Shown here: positions 63,757-64,000 of the stretch, one piece after another | Layout of the letters: each line of letters opens with the position of its first letter | Numbering within the stretch: the first letter of the stretch is position 1 | NCBI GenBank assembly: GCA_963522145.1 | Contig: CAUQXI010000003.1 | Span: forward strand, 194,633 to 258,632 | Reading direction: 5' to 3' | DNA length: 64,000 nt | Source: Mesorhizobium_B sp963522145 | GTDB taxonomy: Bacteria > Pseudomonadota > Alphaproteobacteria > Rhizobiales > Rhizobiaceae | Notes under the pieces: model-generated | The model's database searches: none | What the model was told of the DNA's origin: nothing | What the model saw: only the letters and a program-made list of their open reading frames with translations | Made by a program: the position numbers and the translations under genes

Positions 63757-64000
63757 TTACTCCGCCCGCACGAGCACATGCTTCTTCTTGCCGAGGGAAA
63801 GCTTGATCACGCCTTCGCTTGTCGCATCATCGAGCGAGATCATGCGCCGGTCATCTGTCACGGCAACATCGTTGACCCGGATGCCGCCGCCCTGAACCTG
63901 GCGGCGCGCTTCGCCATTGGACGCGACGAGGCCCGTGCGGACAAACAAGGCAAGCACGCCGATCCCCGCTTCGAGCTCTTGACGCTCCAGGGTTATCGTC
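63757..64000 (-). CDS. tyrS: Tyrosyl-tRNA synthetase, C-terminal end only
   Basis: The frame is open to the window edge and encodes the last 80 residues of TyrS. The C-terminal S4-like RNA-binding domain is recognisable from LVASNGEARRQVQGGGIRVND and the end IKLSLGKKKHVLVRAE. The catalytic domain lies beyond the window. Confidence 0.93.
   Translation of the reverse strand, partial: TITLERQELEAGIGVLALFVRTGLVASNGEARRQVQGGGIRVNDVAVTDDRRMISLDDATSEGVIKLSLGKKKHVLVRAE

Overview
The window is high-GC (roughly 60-65% by eye), densely coded alphaproteobacterial chromosome. The order rpoZ, rsh, pyrE, acpS, lepB, rnc, era, recO, the single long RelA/SpoT homologue, the Porin_2-type outer-membrane porin, the coenzyme-B12 ribonucleotide reductase NrdJ and the style of the small conserved proteins point to Hyphomicrobiales, most likely a Mesorhizobium/Chelativorans/Aquamicrobium-like member of Phyllobacteriaceae. 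That placement is inference from gene content and order. No insertion sequence, prophage or CRISPR array was found.

Layout. 1-6240: the end of kdpA, then kdpB, kdpC, kdpD and kdpE (ATP-driven potassium uptake with its two-component system). 6487-7152: a HAD phosphatase. 7359-14674 (minus strand): an unusual carbohydrate phosphotransferase island. It holds a GutM-like protein, a glucitol-type permease (IIC, IIBC, IIA), an HPr-enzyme I fusion and a galactitol-type permease (IIC, IIA, IIB). Both permease blocks carry the same 10-bp motif next to a candidate -35 box. 15005-24230: a host-attachment-family protein, tRNA-Ser, porin, hydrolase, lytic transglycosylase, dapA, smpB, NYN nuclease with uracil-DNA glycosylase, and rpoZ. 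24338-30838: the stringent-response and RNA-processing cluster rsh to recO. 30835-43628: envelope and housekeeping genes (OmpA lipoprotein, pseudouridine catabolism psuK-psuG, L,D-transpeptidase, tRNA-Val, gph, rpiA, glutathione reductase, carbonic anhydrase with a ParB/Srx-like partner, GH25 lipoprotein). 43629-44655: an AT-richer patch with an XRE regulator, then a HicAB module abutting the 3' end of nrdJ. 44659-48462: nrdJ, with candidate NrdR boxes upstream. 49131-54986: NUDIX, xanthine phosphoribosyltransferase, FAD mono-oxygenase, methyltransferase plus DUF2156 pair, CinA-like protein, WrbA. 55044-64000: tRNA-Leu, ilvA, DEAD-box helicase, the overlapping operon cysK-alaX-sseA-GNAT, divergent ald/lrp, and the C-terminal end of tyrS.

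The most interesting region is the PTS island. Most alphaproteobacteria carry only the regulatory nitrogen PTS, whereas here two complete permeases share one fused phosphoryl donor, with no sugar-phosphate dehydrogenase or DeoR-type repressor beside them. Other points of note are the tandem NrdR-type sites at nrdJ, the toxin-antitoxin module attached to nrdJ, a calcium-loop-like Asp/Gly motif inside the porin, and a TTG-initiated DEAD-box helicase behind a perfect hairpin.
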